Assembly (NCBI RefSeq): GCF_007197995.1
Contig: NZ_VKKH01000003.1
Span: forward strand, 248,001 to 312,000
Length of the DNA stretch: 64,000 nt
Direction: 5' to 3'
Origin: Aliiglaciecola sp. M165
Lineage (GTDB): Bacteria > Pseudomonadota > Gammaproteobacteria > Enterobacterales > Alteromonadaceae
In this document: positions 15,313 through 24,189 of the stretch, in pieces
Layout of the letters: every line of letters begins with the position of its first letter
Numbering within the stretch: position 1 is the first letter of the stretch
Notes under the pieces: model-generated
Told to the model about the DNA's origin: nothing
Database searches by the model: none
The model's input: the letters and a program-made list of their open reading frames with translations, nothing else
Position numbers and translations under genes: made by a program

Positions 15313-16311
15313 ATGCGAAAAATTGCACTTCTAACCTCTGGAGGAGATGCGCCTGGCATGAATGCATGTATCCGTGCCATTGTACTGACATGTCTTCGTT
15401 ACGGGATAGAAGTCTACGGCTATCGACACGGTTACAACGGTCTCTTGGATCAAGAATACCTCAACTTACGCGCTAAGAATGTACTCAACATTATTCAACG
15501 AGGCGGCACTATATTGCGCAGTGCACGATGCCTAACGTTCAAATCCGACGATGCCGCCAAAATCGCAGCCAAGAATCTGGATATTTTGGGTATTGATGCG
15601 TTAATGGTGATTGGGGGAGATGGTTCATTTCGTGGCGCCAAGCACCTCTCGAATCATTGGGGTGGCCAAGTTATCGGATTGCCCGGTACCATCGACAATG
15701 ACATATACGGCACCGACGCCACCATTGGTTATTACACAGCAATTGAAACAGCACTTTCATCAATTGACAAAGTACGAGACACAGCTGACGCGTTCGAACG
15801 TATATTCCTTATCGAAGTCATGGGTCGCCACGCAGGATTCATCGGATTAAATGCAGCCATTGCCTCTGCAGCAGATCAAATTATGGTTCCTGAATTGCAA
15901 CGTAGCTGTGAAGATGAGCTGCAAAACATTATCAATCATATTGATGCCGTAAAACGGCGCAGGGGAACCTCAAGCTATATCGTAGTCATCACGGAAAATT
16001 TATGGCCTGAAGGGGTTACGAAGCTGGCTGAAACGCTCACCGAAAAAACACAAATCGAATGTCGTCCTGTGATCCTTGGTCACGTACAAAGAGGTGGCTC
16101 GCCAGTTTCTCAAGACAGGGTGTTAGCGACTAAAATGGGTGCCTTTGCTGTGGAATCTGCTATGGCAGGTGAAACCGGCGTCATGATCACAGAAGTGAAT
16201 CAACAAGTGCAGTGCGCACCGCTAGAGGTGAGCTGGAGCAAACAAAAAGAATTAGATCCCTATTTGGTAAAGATTCAGCAAGATCTTTTTGACCTGCTAA
16301 AACGTCCCTAA
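15313..16311 (+). CDS. pfkA: ATP-dependent 6-phosphofructokinase
   Basis: 332 residues from the ATG at 15313. This start has GGAG 8 bases upstream and gives the canonical N-terminus MRKIALLTSGGDAPGMN; a frame start 50 codons earlier is not credible. Motifs: GGDGSFRGA (101-109), PGTIDND (124-130, catalytic Asp128), RDTADAFERIF and MGRHAGFIG. Gly after GGD and the Gly in PGTIDND point to ATP rather than pyrophosphate as phosphate donor. The enzyme makes fructose 1,6-bisphosphate in glycolysis. The gene stands alone and differs from classic pfkA in some C-terminal details, but assignment is secure. Confidence 0.9.
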   Translation: MRKIALLTSGGDAPGMNACIRAIVLTCLRYGIEVYGYRHGYNGLLDQEYLNLRAKNVLNIIQRGGTILRSARCLTFKSDDAAKIAAKNLDILGIDALMVIGGDGSFRGAKHLSNHWGGQVIGLPGTIDNDIYGTDATIGYYTAIETALSSIDKVRDTADAFERIFLIEVMGRHAGFIGLNAAIASAADQIMVPELQRSCEDELQNIINHIDAVKRRRGTSSYIVVITENLWPEGVTKLAETLTEKTQIECRPVILGHVQRGGSPVSQDRVLATKMGAFAVESAMAGETGVMITEVNQQVQCAPLEVSWSKQKELDPYLVKIQQDLFDLLKRP

Positions 16312-16352
16312 TCGATCACTCACTCCTACTCAATGCTGTTGCAGTCGCCACG

Positions 16353-17465
16353 CTAAAGCGTGGCTACCTGTTCACTGTCGTCGGTAAAACGGACTTTTTG
16401 ACCTTCTCTTAGACGCTCAGCGCCTCTAATGACAACGGGAGATTGTTCATCAATTTCGCCAAAGACTTCAATACGCTCGCCAATGCCAATGCCGGTTTTG
16501 ACCGATATTTGCTTGGCCTGGTTTTCTCCATCCACTTGATAAACAAAGGCTCCTGATCGGCGCAACACCAATGCATCTCTGGGCACGGTTAATCCTTGAT
16601 GGTATTTGCTGTGCGGCAGCGCAACACGCACGGCACCACCGATCGCATAGTCGCCGGGCTGCAATCTAACGCGAATTTCCATCATTCTTGAACGTTCATT
16701 GCCCACCGGAACAATAGCGCGAATAGGATAAAGTCCTTCGATGTCCCCGGATTTAACGAGCACTGACAAACCCTGTTGGATGTAGGGTACTGCCGAGAGA
16801 GGCGCCTTAATGCTCGCTTCAATATTTTCGGTATCCACAACACGCAAAAGCGTTTGTCCGGTTGCAATGTATTCACCTGGGCTTTGCAAACGCTCCACCA
16901 CCATTGCAGTAAAAGGAGCCTTAATTTGGCTTATCTCGATGCGATGTTCAGTCAGTTTTTTATCTACTTTCGCTTGATTCAACTCCTGGCGCGCAATTTC
17001 TAATTCAGATACGACCTCGTCAAGCTGATCTTTTGACGTATTGGCCTGTGCCGCCATGCTACTAAAGCGCTTTTGTTTGCGCTCCAATAAGGTCACTCTT
17101 GCTTCCCATTTTGCAATGTTGGCTTGGTTTTGCTCATAGTTTAATTGCAACATATGATCATCCACTTTAGCCAACACCTGACCGACTTCCACCAAATCAC
17201 CAACGTCTGCCATCCAGGTGATCCGGCCTGGCACCTCTGTAGCAATATTGGAATCTGTACGACTCATTACCGTTCCTGGCACCCATATTTGCTGAGCGAT
17301 CATCTCACTTTTTACATTTTCGACTTCTACTAACGCAGGAGGCGGTTCTGCTGGAGGCTCCTGCCCTACACTTTGCCACGATACGCTCAATAGACTGGTA
17401 AAAAGAACTGCCGAGTATGCTATTTTTCTCATGTGGGTTTCCCAAATTAAATTAATCGTTTTCAT
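16353..17465 (-). CDS. RND efflux pump periplasmic adaptor
   Basis: 370 residues of the membrane fusion protein family: signal peptide (RKIAYSAVLFTSLLSVSWQSVG), lipoyl half-motifs VPGRITWMADVGDLVEVGQVLAKVD and, after a coiled-coil hairpin (about 105-170), APFTAMVVERLQSPGEYIATGQTLLRVV, then beta-barrel and membrane-proximal domains. It links the inner-membrane pump to an outer-membrane channel. The start at 17465 overlaps the pump stop codon by 4 bases; an ATG at 17432, with GGGA upstream and directly before the signal peptide, is an equally good start. No outer-membrane channel gene follows. Confidence 0.88.
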   Translation of the reverse strand: MKTINLIWETHMRKIAYSAVLFTSLLSVSWQSVGQEPPAEPPPALVEVENVKSEMIAQQIWVPGTVMSRTDSNIATEVPGRITWMADVGDLVEVGQVLAKVDDHMLQLNYEQNQANIAKWEARVTLLERKQKRFSSMAAQANTSKDQLDEVVSELEIARQELNQAKVDKKLTEHRIEISQIKAPFTAMVVERLQSPGEYIATGQTLLRVVDTENIEASIKAPLSAVPYIQQGLSVLVKSGDIEGLYPIRAIVPVGNERSRMMEIRVRLQPGDYAIGGAVRVALPHSKYHQGLTVPRDALVLRRSGAFVYQVDGENQAKQISVKTGIGIGERIEVFGEIDEQSPVVIRGAERLREGQKVRFTDDSEQVATL

Positions 17466-20400
17466 GGCTGACTCACTGCGCTTGGCTTAGGTAAAACGCT
17501 GTTTTCGGTGGTATTCTGTGGCTGTCTCATGGTCAGTAAGGTAGGCAGCAATAACAACGTGAATATTGTACTGACGCACATTCCGCCCACAATGACAGCG
17601 GCCAATCCACGATAGATAACGCTACCTGCACCAGGCATCAGAAGTAGTGGTAACATGCCAAAAATGGAGGTTAGCGTGCTCATAAATATCGGCCTTAATC
17701 GCAACAACAAGGCTTGATGTACGGCTTCACGTCTTTCCAGTCCATTACGCTCTCCGTTACGTGTTTGATGTACAAGCAATATGGCATTGTTGACCACCAA
17801 TCCCAGCAAGATGATAAAGCCGATCATGGTTAGCAAATCCATAGGTTGGAAGCTGATTAAGTTCAATAAGCGCACCGCGATCACGCCACCAACCGTCGCA
17901 AGCGGTATGCTTAAAATCACCATTAAACTGTCTGTGAGTGAACGGAAAAGTCCGGCCATCAAAACAAATAGAAGTGCCATAGCAAACAGGAAGTTCTGAC
18001 TCATAGTGACGATAGCTTTATTTAAACTGTCTGCACTGCCGCCATAATTTATCGCCCCATCGCTGGGCATCATGGCAAGAATTTCTGGTTCAACTTCTTG
18101 TTGAATTTTATTCATCGCCTCTTCTAACGACATGTTCTCGGGCGGGTTTACAGATAAGTTAAGTGTACGTCTTCTGTCTACACGTTGAATAAACGTTGGC
18201 CCAACGGTTCTTACAACGTCTACAAGTTCACCCATTTGCACCATCTCACCATTGGGTGTCATCACGGGGATAACAGAGAATTGTTCCGGGTCAGACCATT
18301 CTTGGGATTTGAAGATGATATTCATCCGTTTAATGCCATCAAAATATTCACCCACGTACATGCCATCACCCATAGAGCGCACTAAATTGGCCATGCGACT
18401 GCGGTCCAGGCCAACTTCCATGATCCGCGCATCGTTTGGAAAGAATTGTAATTGCGGCTCGGCTTGGTCAGGATCAGGGTTTACACGAACGTTAGCGCCG
18501 GGAAAAGTCTTGCGAAGCAACTCCAATCCATGCTGTGCTGCGGCAGCGACGCCTTCTTGATTTGTCGCTTGCAACCGAATATCAATGCTACGGCCGTTTC
18601 CAAAGCCACCAAACAAGTTCCCTTGCATGGCAAATGCTTGGGTATCGGGTAAATCCTTTAAAATCTCATCTCGAACAAGATTCTCCAAATCTCGCACGTC
18701 ACCTTGATCTTTAGCGCGAACCCCAATGGTGCCGCCATTTGGCCAGGTTATAATGTAATAATTTTTCAGCGCGGGCTGCTTTTCACCGGCCATATAAGGT
18801 TTTAATCGTTCAACAACCAGAGACATAACTTCCTGTTCAACAAATTCATCGCTGGCGCCCGCAGGAAAATTGAAAAACGCATCGATTGCATCTCGCTTCA
18901 CCGGCGGCAGATAATCCAGCTTTGGCATCAACAAGTAGGTTGTTGTCAATGGCACGATCATCAACACGGCGATAGTCACAACGCGTCGTTTAAAGGACTG
19001 ATTAAGCAGCATGATTTTAGCCGCTATATTTTTCCACAGGTTTTGTAATCGGTCAGCCGGTAACTCACCCTGCAACCACAGGCTGGCTGCGACGGGTAAA
19101 ACGGTTACGGCAACGATAAACGAAATCATCACCGCGATGGCGATTGTCAGAGCCAGATCCGCAAATAGCTGACCTTCTACATCTTCCAGGAAAATTACCG
19201 GAATGAATATCGCTACGGTGGTCGCCGTTGAGGCTAATAATGCACCAAATACTTCCTTGGCTGCTCTTTCTGCGGTTTGAACCGTACTTTCTTCTGGTTT
19301 TTTATGCCGCACAATATTTTCAAGCACGACGATGGCTGCATCTAGCACCATCCCTACGGCAAAGGCGAGTCCAGCAAGTGAAATAACATTCAACGAACGA
19401 CCGGTTATTTGCAATACAACAAAAGTACTTAATAACGAAATTGGGATAGCCAAGGCCACAATTAGCGTGGCGCGACGCTGGCGCATGAACCACCAAAGGA
19501 TGGCAACGGAAAGCAGAATACCGATCACCAAATTACTGGTGACCAAATTGACGGCACGATAGATAAATACCGACGCGTCAAAAGACTGCACCATAGTTAG
19601 CTGTTCGACCGCCAGAACATCTTGATTGATCTCATCCACTCGGTCTTTAACGGCCTCAAGTGTGGCCAAAACATTGGCTTTACTCTCGCGATCTATCCGA
19701 ATTGAAATCGCCGGGTTACCATTTTGCACAGCAAAATTGGAACCCTCAGCCCGCTGAATTTTGATCTGGGCAATATCACTGAGTTTTATTGGACTGCCAT
19801 TTCGCCATTCAAGGATCATCTCGCCCATCTCTTGAGGCGCGTATTTTCCTTGAAAACGCAACGTATATTTACGCCGGCCTACATCGACAAACCCGCCAGA
19901 CACATCATTGGCCGAACCAAGTAGTCTTGAGATATTGGTAAGATCAACGCCTAATTCTGCGGCGAGATAGGGGTCAAATTCAATTTGGAATTCTTCGCTG
20001 CCACCTACTCCACTTTCCATTCGAACACGGGAAACCCCACTGATAGATTCAAGACGGGGCCTCACAACGTCTTCAAAAAAGGTGACATAATCACCAATTT
20101 CATTGTTGTTGCCGGGGAGTTTTTGTAAAAAGAAATAGGTCAAAGCCGGTTGGCCACCGCCACCACCGCCCATCATAATATTTGGGGACAAAGCGTCTCT
20201 TGGAAGTGGCGGGATCCGGTTCATGCGGCTAATCACTTCGATTAAGGTTTTTTGCATGTCGGTTTCAATACCAAATTCAAGATTTATCCAGGCGTTGCCT
20301 TGATTCGCCCAGGCGCGCATGTTCTGCAATCCCGGAATACCTTGCAACACTTCTTCTTGAGGTTCTAAAATTTCTGATTCGATTTCTTGTGGGGAAGCGG

Positions 20401-20557
20401 CACGCCAGAAGGTTTGAATGGATATCCGCGGACGTTCAATATCTGGAAATAACTGCACGGGTAATTTAAATAAACTATAAATCCCCAAAAACGCCAGGAT
20501 ACCGACAGTAATCGCCACACCAGACGCGTTCTTTAATGCAGTTTTTGTTATGTCCAT
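17462..20557 (-). CDS. RND family efflux pump, inner-membrane subunit
   Basis: 1031 residues, the usual HAE/RND length, with an N-terminal helix then a large periplasmic loop (AASPQEIESEILEPQEEVLQGIPGL), a block of membrane helices, a second loop and a C-terminal block. In the fourth helix GMVLDAAIVVLENI keeps one of the two aspartates used for proton relay in AcrB. The ATG at 20557 (MDITKTALKN) is preferred; an upstream TTG adds ten residues. It pumps out drugs or other hydrophobic compounds together with the adaptor encoded next. An inverted repeat upstream (20632-20650) may control the operon. Confidence 0.9.
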   Translation of the reverse strand: MDITKTALKNASGVAITVGILAFLGIYSLFKLPVQLFPDIERPRISIQTFWRAASPQEIESEILEPQEEVLQGIPGLQNMRAWANQGNAWINLEFGIETDMQKTLIEVISRMNRIPPLPRDALSPNIMMGGGGGGQPALTYFFLQKLPGNNNEIGDYVTFFEDVVRPRLESISGVSRVRMESGVGGSEEFQIEFDPYLAAELGVDLTNISRLLGSANDVSGGFVDVGRRKYTLRFQGKYAPQEMGEMILEWRNGSPIKLSDIAQIKIQRAEGSNFAVQNGNPAISIRIDRESKANVLATLEAVKDRVDEINQDVLAVEQLTMVQSFDASVFIYRAVNLVTSNLVIGILLSVAILWWFMRQRRATLIVALAIPISLLSTFVVLQITGRSLNVISLAGLAFAVGMVLDAAIVVLENIVRHKKPEESTVQTAERAAKEVFGALLASTATTVAIFIPVIFLEDVEGQLFADLALTIAIAVMISFIVAVTVLPVAASLWLQGELPADRLQNLWKNIAAKIMLLNQSFKRRVVTIAVLMIVPLTTTYLLMPKLDYLPPVKRDAIDAFFNFPAGASDEFVEQEVMSLVVERLKPYMAGEKQPALKNYYIITWPNGGTIGVRAKDQGDVRDLENLVRDEILKDLPDTQAFAMQGNLFGGFGNGRSIDIRLQATNQEGVAAAAQHGLELLRKTFPGANVRVNPDPDQAEPQLQFFPNDARIMEVGLDRSRMANLVRSMGDGMYVGEYFDGIKRMNIIFKSQEWSDPEQFSVIPVMTPNGEMVQMGELVDVVRTVGPTFIQRVDRRRTLNLSVNPPENMSLEEAMNKIQQEVEPEILAMMPSDGAINYGGSADSLNKAIVTMSQNFLFAMALLFVLMAGLFRSLTDSLMVILSIPLATVGGVIAVRLLNLISFQPMDLLTMIGFIILLGLVVNNAILLVHQTRNGERNGLERREAVHQALLLRLRPIFMSTLTSIFGMLPLLLMPGAGSVIYRGLAAVIVGGMCVSTIFTLLLLPTLLTMRQPQNTTENSVLPKPSAVSQP

Positions 20558-20631
20558 AATGATTCTTATTGCATTGATTGTTAGCAATAACTATAAGTCG
20601 CATTAAAGAAGGAAAAAGTTTAAATCTGTTA

Positions 20632-20650
20632 GTCGCAGAATTTCTGCGAC
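20632..20650. promoter_or_regulatory. Inverted repeat upstream of the RND operon
   Basis: GTCGCAGAATTTCTGCGAC has 9-base arms around one central base and lies 75 bases before the pump start; a half site GTCGCA recurs at 20597. Position and symmetry suit an operator for a dimeric regulator. Which regulator binds is unknown. Confidence 0.5.
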
Positions 20651-20734
20651 CAGTTACTCGATGAATTTATGAGTGACATTTATCTGCGATAAACGGCATC
20701 TGCTTTGAAGGGTAAGGCTGTGATTCAGATACAA

Positions 20735-20759
20735 AAAAAGAAGCTATTAGCTTCTTTTT
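20735..20759. terminator. Terminator after the LytS/LytTR operon
   Basis: AAAAAGAAGCT, loop ATT, AGCTTCTTTTT. Runs of A and T on both sides would allow it to work in either direction. It lies 24 bases beyond the response regulator stop codon. Confidence 0.8.
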
Positions 20760-20783
20760 GGCAAATCTATGTAAATGATTTAT

Positions 20784-21614
20784 TCAAAGTTTAATCATCT
20801 CTTTGACTTTATCACGATGGCTGCGGCTCACTTTTAATTCTGTGCCGTTGGTTAATACCAAATGATATTCACCACTTACATGACTGACCATTTTGTTGAC
20901 GTATTGGATATTCACAATGGCTGATCTATGTGCGCGCACAAATTTTCTAGGGTCTAACTCTTCTTCAAGTTCTTTCATCGTCCTGCGCATAATGTGCGTC
21001 CCGTCACTGGCATGCACACACATATAATCACCCGCAGCATCAATCCATTGAATATCTTCAACCGCCACACGGGTCACTTCAGAACCGTCTTTGATGGCTA
21101 GAATATTGGGATACCTTTTGCTATCAAGCTCTTCACCTGAAGCCAATCTTCTTAGTACTTCTTCACAATCGTCACCGGTAAACTCAGCCACCAATTTGGC
21201 TAGTTTGACTTTGTGACTGCCCTCTTGATTTAAATCAAATACTTCCTTCACTTTGTCTAAAGCAGTTTTCAATCGCACGCTGTCGATTGGCTTTAGCACA
21301 TAGTCCAAGGCATGAATATCAAAGGCCTTGATGGCGTAGGTATCATACGCCGTGACAAAAACAATAAGAGGTATGGGCTGTTGAAGTTCTCGTAATTTGT
21401 TAATCACCTGAAAGCCATTTAAACCAGGCATTTGTATATCTAAGAAAACAAGGTCGGGGCGTAATTGTGGAATTGTCGATACCGCTTCCAAACCGTTTTG
21501 GCATTCCCCCAACAATTCAACATTGTCAAACTCGCTCAGTCGAACGGCTAATCCTTTACGTGCCAACGGCTCGTCATCCACTATTAACGCTTTGATCTTA
21601 GTTGTCACTTTCAC
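20784..21614 (-). CDS. LytTR family response regulator
   Basis: 276 residues: receiver domain with acidic pocket IVDDEP (12-16), phospho-acceptor Asp59 (LVFLDIQMPGLNG) and conserved VLKPID, then a C-terminal LytTR DNA-binding domain (VEDIQWIDAAGDYMCVHASDGTHIMRRTMKELEEEL and FVRAHRSAIVNIQYV). The start is a GTG that overlaps the kinase gene by 17 bases. The pair forms a LytS/LytR-like system. Target genes are unknown; the RND operon lies downstream on the same strand but behind a terminator. Confidence 0.9.
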   Translation of the reverse strand: MKVTTKIKALIVDDEPLARKGLAVRLSEFDNVELLGECQNGLEAVSTIPQLRPDLVFLDIQMPGLNGFQVINKLRELQQPIPLIVFVTAYDTYAIKAFDIHALDYVLKPIDSVRLKTALDKVKEVFDLNQEGSHKVKLAKLVAEFTGDDCEEVLRRLASGEELDSKRYPNILAIKDGSEVTRVAVEDIQWIDAAGDYMCVHASDGTHIMRRTMKELEEELDPRKFVRAHRSAIVNIQYVNKMVSHVSGEYHLVLTNGTELKVSRSHRDKVKEMIKL

Positions 21615-22677
21615 CTACCTCAAAAGGAATTCGTATGCTCACTTTAATACCTGATGGCTGATTGTTTGATACAACGAAAGAATAGTTGCTGGAATACAAA
21701 GAGTTCAGGCGTTCTTGTATGTTTGGCAATCCTACTCCGTTGCATCGTTTCAGTTGCCCATTCTCAATGGTGGCACCTGGCCCATTGTCGGCGACTTCCA
21801 ACATCAAATCGTGGCCAAAAGACTTAGCAACGACTGTTATCTCTCCGCCTTTCTCCATTTTTGAAATGGCGTATTTAATCGCATTCTCGATAATTGGTTG
21901 CAAAATCAGACTTGGAACCAAGGCTTCTTTGCAGTTTTGCGCGATGTCCCATTTCACTTCTAATCGGTCATCGAAGCGCACTTTCTCTATTTCCAAATAG
22001 AGTTCCAGAGCTTGTATTTCGTGTTTGAGCGAAATTTTCTTTATCGGATCTTTGTCCAATGAATAGCGTAAAAAATCACTGAGACGACTGACCATGCCCT
22101 CGGCAGTTTTATTGTCTTTGACCAAAATAAGGGTGCTTATTGCATTGAGGGTGTTAAACAAAAAATGCGGATTGAGTTGATATCGGAGCATCTTTAAATG
22201 GGCTTGATGCGCCATAGTGGAGGCTTTTAGTGCGTTTTGCTTTTCCTTTTGCAGCATTTGGAAGTTTTTAATCCCAAAATACAATCCGCTCCAGCATACC
22301 ACCATGATTAAGGAGTTAATGGTATTAGTGAAGTACATGTACCACACTTCAGGTCGATAGCCGTGTTTGTATATCTCCCAGTAGTTAATGTTTTTCAACA
22401 CCGCCCACATCAGGCCAATCACATAGACACTCATAGCGACTATAAACAACATTTTCCATACAGACTGAAGTCGTGCCCAACGGTATATGTAACGAAGTGG
22501 TATGGTTAAGAGCCAACCTGCCATGGCATTTAATGCAATGACAAAAATCCAAATGCCTCTGACATCATGCAAAAAAGAACCTATGTAATAGACAATCGCG
22601 AATCCAACCCAGCCACCTGTGTGGAGAGTCCAGAATAACCTTTCGCGATTCTCAAACAATTTCTGCCAATTGATCAA
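21598..22677 (-). CDS. LytS-like membrane sensor histidine kinase
   Basis: 359 residues. Four membrane helices fill residues 12-135, without an obvious extracellular sensor domain, followed by a His_kinase domain (LRYQLNPHFLFNTLNAIST, phospho-acceptor His171) and an HATPase domain with N box NAIKYAI and G box DNGPG. This is the histidine kinase subfamily that pairs with LytTR regulators, and the regulator gene follows with a 17-base overlap. The start is a TTG codon (ATC AAT TGG follow); no better ATG is near. The stimulus is unknown. Confidence 0.88.
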   Translation of the reverse strand: MINWQKLFENRERLFWTLHTGGWVGFAIVYYIGSFLHDVRGIWIFVIALNAMAGWLLTIPLRYIYRWARLQSVWKMLFIVAMSVYVIGLMWAVLKNINYWEIYKHGYRPEVWYMYFTNTINSLIMVVCWSGLYFGIKNFQMLQKEKQNALKASTMAHQAHLKMLRYQLNPHFLFNTLNAISTLILVKDNKTAEGMVSRLSDFLRYSLDKDPIKKISLKHEIQALELYLEIEKVRFDDRLEVKWDIAQNCKEALVPSLILQPIIENAIKYAISKMEKGGEITVVAKSFGHDLMLEVADNGPGATIENGQLKRCNGVGLPNIQERLNSLYSSNYSFVVSNNQPSGIKVSIRIPFEVGESDN

Positions 22678-22814
22678 AGTGTGTCTCGTTAATTCTATTG
22701 CTTTAACAGGATTATACGCATGAGTAAGAAAATAAAGCGGCTATTAATCCCAACCTTAACTCCATTTGTCGCAAAAGGTAGGCTTAACTTAAGATTTTCC
22801 GCTGTTGCAATGCA

Positions 22815-23276
22815 TTAGTATTGAATATTAAGGCGTTTTAGCCAATGGCCCCACCACCATGCCGGGCCAACCAGTAAAAACTGCAGATCTTTGAAAAACG
22901 AGGGCTTTTTGCCTTCAATATGATGTCCAATGAACTGTAAAATCCACATGATGACAAACAATCCAAGACTAAATTGCCAAACGCTAATGCCGTAAAAGAC
23001 CAACAATTTAATTGCGCCGAAAGATGCAATAGTCAACAAGGTCATTGCCGCTCCGATAGGACCAGATAACTTAAAGTAATACCATAACACGGGTATCGCA
23101 GCGACATGTGCCCAGGTCACATCAAAATGATCGAGAAAAGCCGGCGTCGGGATTGACCAAATTAATGCCAACGACACAAAGTAAATAGCAGGTACAGCTA
23201 TGGCGTGAATGTAGATATTTGTTTTGTTTTGGTGACTTTCACCGTATTCATTAAGCAGTGCATCTACGCGTCGCAT
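22815..23276 (-). CDS. DUF962/Mpo1-like membrane protein
   Basis: 153 residues with about four membrane helices. Conserved family features are YGESHQNKTNIYIHAIAVP (N-terminal His), QFIGHHIEGKKPSFFKDLQFLLVGPAWW (the hallmark GH-x-x-EGK-P block) and a short C-terminus. The yeast member Mpo1 is an iron-dependent dioxygenase of 2-hydroxy fatty acid alpha-oxidation; bacterial members are assumed to be related but are not characterised. Single gene. Confidence 0.8.
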   Translation of the reverse strand: MRRVDALLNEYGESHQNKTNIYIHAIAVPAIYFVSLALIWSIPTPAFLDHFDVTWAHVAAIPVLWYYFKLSGPIGAAMTLLTIASFGAIKLLVFYGISVWQFSLGLFVIMWILQFIGHHIEGKKPSFFKDLQFLLVGPAWWWGHWLKRLNIQY

Positions 23277-23321
23277 TTTAAAATCTCTCTATTATCTAAC
23301 CCCAACTCGGGATAATTATTA

Positions 23322-24005
23322 TTATTGTGCAATCATTAATTGGTGCAAAAGACCTTCAACAACCTTTTCAGATTCTTCGAATTTCACGCCTAAATAATAG
23401 CGTGTTTCATCGGCTTTTTGGTTCATTACCATGCCTTTTAATTCGGAAATTCGGCCATCAGGGTTTTTGATTGCGAGAGTAATGTCCGTTTTAAGTTCAA
23501 CTTTTTGCTTCACACTATTTCGATCGACTGAGACTCTGCAGCCACTCAAACTCAGATCTACGATCAAACCATCAAACAACATGATATCTGTTTGCGTCTC
23601 AACAACGGTCACAAACACATGGGCATTAGCTCGCTGTTCGCTGCGAAGTGCATGGCATTGAATAGACAAAGGAAAGCTGGTGAAAATATAATTTGAGGGT
23701 TTACTGAGGATCACATTAGTTTTAGCTTTAAAAGCTACAACTTCTCCAGATTCTTCCTCATTGATAAATCGGATAACCAAATTGCTGTCAACATAAATAG
23801 ATTCTCGGAGGCTACCCCACCTGGATTCGTCGGGAAATTTAATGATGATCGCCCGCGTGCCGTCCATGCCAATGAACTCGGTTTTAACCCTTTTCACACC
23901 ATTTGGAGTCATGACCTGCAGATCCAAAGATAGACCGGGTCGCATTGCGCGTAACTTTCTTAGATCTTCTCTGGTTAAACCAACTTTTTCCTGCAAAATA
24001 GCCAC
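23322..24005 (-). CDS. PilZ domain protein, probable cyclic-di-GMP receptor
   Basis: 227 residues with an N-terminal YcgR-like beta domain (about 25-110) and a C-terminal PilZ domain. The c-di-GMP signature is present: LRSEQRANAHV (Arg-x3-Arg type) followed by VDLSLSGCRVSV (D-x-S-x-x-G). Such proteins slow flagella or tune adhesion when c-di-GMP rises; a diguanylate cyclase is encoded elsewhere in this window. The start is a GTG with GAGGG about 10 bases upstream. Confidence 0.82.
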   Translation of the reverse strand: MAILQEKVGLTREDLRKLRAMRPGLSLDLQVMTPNGVKRVKTEFIGMDGTRAIIIKFPDESRWGSLRESIYVDSNLVIRFINEEESGEVVAFKAKTNVILSKPSNYIFTSFPLSIQCHALRSEQRANAHVFVTVVETQTDIMLFDGLIVDLSLSGCRVSVDRNSVKQKVELKTDITLAIKNPDGRISELKGMVMNQKADETRYYLGVKFEESEKVVEGLLHQLMIAQ

Positions 24006-24189
24006 GTATGAGCGACCCTCTTATCCGTTTTTTATCACTCGATAAACTTAGTGAATTTGTTATTCACTGATTTATATAGTTTTTAACACGATATGCATAC
24101 ATCCACAATAGCATCGGTATCTACACGCGTATTTCACCAAGTTAATGTATCAGGTATGCTAAATAAAAAATCGATTAAGAGGAATAACT

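Noticed and set aside
20784-22677. LytS/LytTR and the RND pump as a single operon
   Set aside because: A strong hairpin (20735-20759) and about 225 bases separate them; functional linkage remains possible.
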